Origin: Climacium dendroides
Lineage: Eukaryota > Streptophyta > Bryopsida > Hypnales > Climaciaceae
Assembly (NCBI GenBank): GCA_950106755.1
Contig: OX467088.1
Location: forward strand, 7,486,001 to 7,550,000
DNA: 64,000 nucleotides
Reading direction: 5' to 3'
Below, one piece after another: positions 59,838 through 64,000 of the stretch. Each line of letters opens with the position of its first letter. Positions within the stretch are counted from its first letter, which is position 1. The translations under genes and the position numbers were made by a program. Below the pieces are notes generated by a model. The model did not search any database. It saw only the letters and a program-made list of their open reading frames with translations, and was not told the origin of the DNA.

Positions 59838-60990
59838 ATTTCTTAATATTAAACATTTATGTAGACAATTGTGTTTTGGTAAGTAATAAAACTTTTCTTA
59901 TTCAAGATCTTAAATGTACTTTTCAAAAAAAATTTGATATGTCTGATGATGGTGAAATTCATCACATTATTAGGAAATACCATACTAAGAAATCAACCAG
60001 AAGGATGGCTAATCATCCATCAACAAAAAATTTTAATTTCCAAACTTAAAGAGTATAACATGTTAAACTACAATCCATCAAGTACTCCTATGGCATCAGG
60101 TGTATAACTCAACAAAAACGATTGTCCTAAAATTCAAGAAGAACAACATTTGACCTAAGCATTTTTTTATTCAAACATTGTTGGTAGTTTAATGTATGCT
60201 ATTATTAATTCCAAATCAAATTGTGCTTATGCAGTATGTAGCTTAGCACAATATTTTTTTGACCTTGATAATAATCATGTTGAAACTTTAAAACATACTT
60301 TGAAATATATTAAGGGGATTCTTTCTTATGATATTAAATATCAAAAACAAGATAATGGAGAGATCTTATATAGCTTCTCCGATGCAAATTGGACTAGAGA
60401 CAAAGATACTCGTCATTCTACTTTTGGATATTGTTTTCTTTTAACTAGTGACGTTATTTTTGGGGGCAATAGAAAACATCAATCAGTTGCTTTATCATCC
60501 ATAGAATCAAAATACATGGCCCTATCAAAAACAACAATTGAAGTTGTATGGTTTAAGACATTTGTTAAGTGAATTAGGTTTTTCACAATCAACTCCTACC
60601 ATAATTTATTCTAAAAGTCAAAGTGTTATTGCTCTAAGCAACAATCCTAAATATCATTTCCAAAATAAACATGTGCATATCCAATATTACTTCACAAGAG
60701 AAAAAATTCTTGCTAAAGAAATTGGCCTTTGTCATATTCCAATATCTGATATGATGGTTGACATTTTAATTAAATCGTTACCCCAAGAAAAATACAATCA
60801 ATGCACAAACAAGTTGGGTATGTGTTTACTACCCCAACTACATGACCAAACCAACCCTAGAATTCAAACTTTAGTGACTTTTATACCATTTATAAAATAT
60901 AAAACACACCCACCTGAATTATGTGGGAGGCAATCTGACTTATGTAGGAGCTTGTTGTCATGTTGTGGATTTGTACATAATATAAATTTG

Positions 60991-61959
60991 CACTGATATA
61001 TTATTATAATAAGATTTTATGACTCGGAAAGAAGAAATGTGTTGATGACGCTTTTAGTGGCTTCAAGGTGACGCTTATAACTGACAGAGAATGATATAAA
61101 AAGTTCAACTTTGGATTAGCTTCATTAATTTAAGTTAATATTCTTAAATTTATAGAATTTGTAATTCGTTGTGAAGTTTGATTTTCAAATGTCGAGTTAG
61201 AAGATTTTTATGAAGTCACAAGATCCCGAGTCTCAACTAGAAGCGGAATTAAAGCTTTCTTTGTCTCAACTGTCAGATCAGCTAGCCTAGTCAATGTTAA
61301 TGATATCGCGGCAAATCCGTCTACAAGAGGAAGGTGGATGTGAACCACCATATTGGTTCACTTTTAATATAATAGAAAATTATATATATATGAGTTTTAG
61401 ATTCAAAAGTGTTAGTATTTTAGATTTAACCACAACTACTAGTTAGAAGGTTTTTAGCACTAATAAAAAAAACTAGAGAAAGTAAAAAATATAAAAATAA
61501 GGTGAAAACAAAGATCCAAATATAAATTGAAGATTACAAAAAAATGATAAACATAAAAAGCTCAAAAAATGTTAGTGAACTTATAACTACTAGAAAAACA
61601 CTAATCTAATGATAGGAGTACTATTTAGGCAAAAAGAATAATTAAAAGGCAATTTTCAATAAATTAGGGATGGATGTAGGTGATTAGCAAGTTAGTTAGT
61701 TAGTAAGCAAAGGTAATAGTCGAATTAGGGTTGGAAGCTCTCTCTCTCTTGTGTGTTTTGGGGGGTGCATGTATTTTGGAAAGTTGGTGTAAAGAATGTT
61801 GTGAAAAGTGAAAAAAAGATGGTACAATAAGGATTGCAAGGAGTTAGACTAGGATGATAGACAATTTGTTGAGTAGGCTTTCACCTTGAGAGGGAGAAAA
61901 GGGGTGAAAAATGGAGGTTGTTTAGGTCAAATGAGAAAAGTTTGAAGAAGAAGGTGTTG
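60991..61959. other. Intergenic DNA after the copia element
   Basis: No gene. 61190-61330 is less AT-rich and could be a fragment of another repeat; a CT run lies at 61738-61750. Nothing resembling a 3' LTR. Confidence 0.4.
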
Positions 61960-62310
61960 CCGCTACAATTGGAAGTTGCAACTTTGACGAGCAATTGCGG
62001 AAGCATGGAATCTTGGATGAAGCTGAATTTTGGAGTGAGGGAGAGCCTTGAAGTTAGCTTTCCGGTAAGCTATGACTCGCCCCTTTTGGAGCAAGGACAA
62101 GGTCGGAGCAACTGAATTTGTGGAAGGAGGGCTGCTGCCGTTGCGATTGGGAGCAGCGACTTTGGCAAGCGACTGCAAGAGCATCGCAATGTCAATGAAG
62201 CTGATTTTTGGAGGGGAGATGCGCCTTCAAGTTAGCTTCCAAACAAGACTATTTTCACTTAATTTGGAGTGGAATTGAGGTGTTGGTAGCTGTTTTGATG
62301 AAGGGGTGTT
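61960..62310. repeat. Two diverged ~190 bp repeats related to 44440-44900
   Basis: Units with TTGGAGCAAGGACAAGG, GAAGTTAGCTTTCCGG / CAAGTTAGCTTCCAAACAAGAC, and GTTGGTAGCTGTTTTGAT recur at about 190 bp spacing and align to the three units near 44.4-44.9 kb. Slightly GC-richer than the surroundings. Confidence 0.55.
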
Positions 62311-62739
62311 TGTTGGCCTTAAGAGGAGGCCAATTGTGAAGTTTTGATGAACTTTTCTACACTTGTCATTGTAAGATTGCAATTTTGATTGCATATGGTT
62401 ATGGAAAGAGATCTTGAATGCAATGATGGTCAAAGCAGATGCTTGAGGATGATTGAATTTGCATGCAAGTCTAATTCTTAGGGTTTAGTGAAAATTAGAT
62501 GTTTGTGCTAGCATGGTGTGCTAAAATTGTTAATTAGGGCTCAATTTAGAACATTTTAGGCCTCTAAGGGCATATTTGGATGTGATTTTGACTTGAGAAG
62601 TTGCCCTAAGTATTGGGAGGTTTGATTAAGAGATTGAGGTAGTTTAAGACTTGTTTTTCAGAGATTTAGGGAGGCTGGTTCTCTTCCACTTAAGGTCAAT
62701 TCATGAAAATGCTACCAAAAAATTGAAAGAGTCTATTGT

Positions 62740-62934
62740 TTGAAGGCGTTTAGGTTAAGGTTCCATACACTCTCTTCAGCCCAACTTTGGAGGTGGGATT
62801 TGCCTCATGGTGAATTGCATTCACAGTGGACCTTCTCGGCCACTGAAACAACTTTGTATAAAGTAGTGTTGGCACGGCAATCTTCAAAGAGATGTCCATA
62901 CTATGGTGATTCTACTTCAAGTCGGATGTGTTGA
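62740..62934 (+). pseudogene. Coding-like segment, frame 1 of a broken gene
   Basis: Open on the + strand (includes LPHGELHSQWTFSATETTLY and RQSSKRCPYYGD), overlapping the frame that starts at 62903. The protein-like translation in an AT-rich region suggests a single older gene with a frame change near 62903-62934. Family not recognised. Confidence 0.25.
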
Positions 62935-63301
62935 ACTAAACACTCAAGATGTGACTTCTGAATGTAGTTTTGAAGGCCTTAATGAAAAGAAGTATTATTG
63001 CATGGTTAAACCAACTAGAGGAAGTTCTGGCCACCAACGTTGGTTGAAAGGGCTAGTGAATCTTTTAACAAAAGTTGAATGTGTAGATGGTTACTACCGT
63101 CCGGCGTATTCTAAAGTTCTTACAAATGGAGTAGTATTCTTCTTTGACTTCAATTTTTACTTTTGTTTGACTTTATTTTATCTTAGTGGTCATTTTATAT
63201 TTTATAATTTATTCATATGTTTAAAATTGAAGGATAAAGGTTTAAACAAGATTTACCTACTAAAATTTAACTTTGATGGTAGTTTGGGCCTTTGGAAGTG
63301 A
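62903..63301 (+). CDS. Uncharacterised ORF, 132 aa
   Basis: ATG 62903 (MVILLQVGCVELNTQDVT) to TGA 63299-63301. The first ~75 residues look like ordinary soluble protein (ECSFEGLNEKKYYCMVKPTR, VECVDGYYRPAYSKVL). The rest is Phe/Leu-rich with a possible membrane segment and may be translated AT-rich DNA past a lost exon end. It could be the second half of the segment at 62740-62934 in a shifted frame. No domain recognised. Confidence 0.3.
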   Translation: MVILLQVGCVELNTQDVTSECSFEGLNEKKYYCMVKPTRGSSGHQRWLKGLVNLLTKVECVDGYYRPAYSKVLTNGVVFFFDFNFYFCLTLFYLSGHFIFYNLFICLKLKDKGLNKIYLLKFNFDGSLGLWK

Positions 63302-64000
63302 ATTAAAACTTCTAAAAGGACTTTCCTTTGTCTAATGAAGGTTTGAAGACCCATGGTGATTGTACATGGATTGCCCTCCTATTCTAGGGTTTATTTAGTA
63401 GGTAGATCCCATTTTTTCTTTGCCTAGTCGGATTTGTGTATGGGAAAAAGAAAGAAAAGACCCGTGACTTCGAGAAGTCATAACTTTTGATGTATCTTGA
63501 GTTTTGCAATGAAATTTTAAAGGTTTACTTCTGAAAATTTTTTGCTTCCAAAAAGACCATTCTTGCTTGATTTGAAGTTGTGAGTAAAAAGTTATAAGCG
63601 AGTGAGTGAAAGAAGGTCTACTACCATCCAGTTAAAGAAGGGCAAAGATTTGAGCGACCACTGTGACTTGTAGTTTTTACCTTTCCTTTTGAAATTTGAA
63701 AGCATTAGAATAGTTTTTTTATTCATACTACTAAAATCACAAGGTCTTCCGTAATATCACATTTTAACAATGTGTGATATTACAAAGGTATAGTGATATT
63801 ACAGAGGTACAGAGGTTTCATATTTCTTGGCTTTACACTTCATTTTACTTCTACAATTTTATGCTTTGAATGTTTTCAATTCTAATGTTCTTTTCTTACT
63901 ATTAAATGATTTGAAGCTTTGTTGGATTGAAGCAATTTTGGATTCTACAACAAAGTATTTATAAAATCTTTGCAATTTGACAAATTTGCATTTCAATTCT
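63302..64000. other. AT-rich DNA to window end
   Basis: No gene. A hairpin (GTAATATCACA...TGTGATATTAC) lies at 63751-63783. Confidence 0.45.
63751..63783. repeat. Hairpin with 11-bp perfect arms
   Basis: GTAATATCACA and its reverse complement TGTGATATTAC flank an 11-base loop; a further GTGATATTAC follows at 63793. Not followed by features of a terminator in a nuclear genome; meaning unknown. Confidence 0.5.

Larger units (their letters stand above)
56512..60960 (+). mobile_element. Decayed Ty1/copia retrotransposon, no visible 3' LTR
   Basis: Order 5' LTR (56512-56700), primer-binding site, gag, protease, integrase, reverse transcriptase, RNase H, which is the copia order. The coding region has several stops and frame changes, a deletion between integrase and reverse transcriptase near 58915, and a MITE inserted in the reverse transcriptase at 59607-59837. 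A purine-rich GTGGGAGG lies at about 60923, after RNase H, but the LTR start TGTTGGATACTC is not found after it. The right end is therefore lost or too diverged to see. Confidence 0.9.
58930..60990 (+). pseudogene. Copia reverse transcriptase and RNase H, broken
   Basis: Resumes with ALKRKDAREWQAAINIEFNS and CKWIFKIKTHAKGKIDKYKA, typical copia reverse transcriptase. Stops follow in SLYGLK, and a microsatellite and a MITE (59503-59837) split the domain. The catalytic box after the MITE reads YVDN in place of YVDD. RNase H continues at 60192-60572 (SFSDANWTRDKDTRHSTFGY, ALSSIESKYMALS) and, after a frame change, 60538-60850 (NPKYHFQNKHVHIQYYFTRE). The gap before it lacks the normal integrase C-terminus, so several hundred bases were deleted. 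Confidence 0.88.

Noticed and set aside
60957..61020. Start of a 3' LTR after TTGTTGTCATGTTG
   Set aside because: Only the first few bases resemble the 5' LTR; the following sequence does not align.

Overview
This is nuclear DNA of a land plant. The evidence is a high-affinity ammonium transporter of the plant AMT2 type with GT-AG introns, a decayed Ty1/copia element primed by initiator Met-tRNA, a complete hAT element, several MITE-like families and long AT-rich intergenic stretches. The GC-rich coding exons set in an AT-rich, repeat-dense background fit a bryophyte or other seed-free plant, but the sequence alone does not fix the lineage.

Layout. 1-2400 is a GC-rich block followed by six diverged tandem units, each carrying a telo-box-like AACCCTAA. 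2400-14150 is AT-rich and gene-poor; it holds a fold-back element (4401-4738) and two copies of a 1.2-1.45 kb repeat (7561-9010 and 12358-13570). 14200-15400 is a small island that reads like the 5' part of a spliced gene. Next to it sits a 3.8 kb hAT transposon (15517-19309) with 8-bp target duplications and a broken transposase of the ZNF862-like kind. 19300-26600 is AT-rich, with a direct/inverted repeat complex at 21546-22095. A minisatellite of exactly 17 x 31 bp (26619-27145) ends where composition jumps and a second gene-like island begins (27150-32400). The one clearly intact gene is the AMT2 transporter on the minus strand (33011-35444, three exons). A MITE lies 0.5 kb upstream of it and a relative of that MITE is at 37653-37866.

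37990-39560 is a four-copy ~420 bp tandem repeat, and 41056-42740 is a third gene-like island. From 43 kb to the end the window is AT-rich repeat territory: a copia gag remnant (45.6-46.4 kb), a 45-bp x 4 tandem repeat, two decayed coding stretches of unknown family (48.1-48.7 and 51.9-52.6 kb), a copia element with a 5' LTR but no visible 3' LTR (56512-60960), and related ~190 bp repeats at 44.4-44.9 and 62.0-62.3 kb.

The genes do not form a pathway. One functional transporter gene is surrounded by mobile-element debris and by islands of small open frames bounded by good splice signals, which may be remnants of broken genes or short unannotated ones. I found no convincing new biological system. 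The best leads are the intact-ended hAT, the two new-looking MITE families, the unevenly conserved repeat pair and the hidden spliced reading frames.
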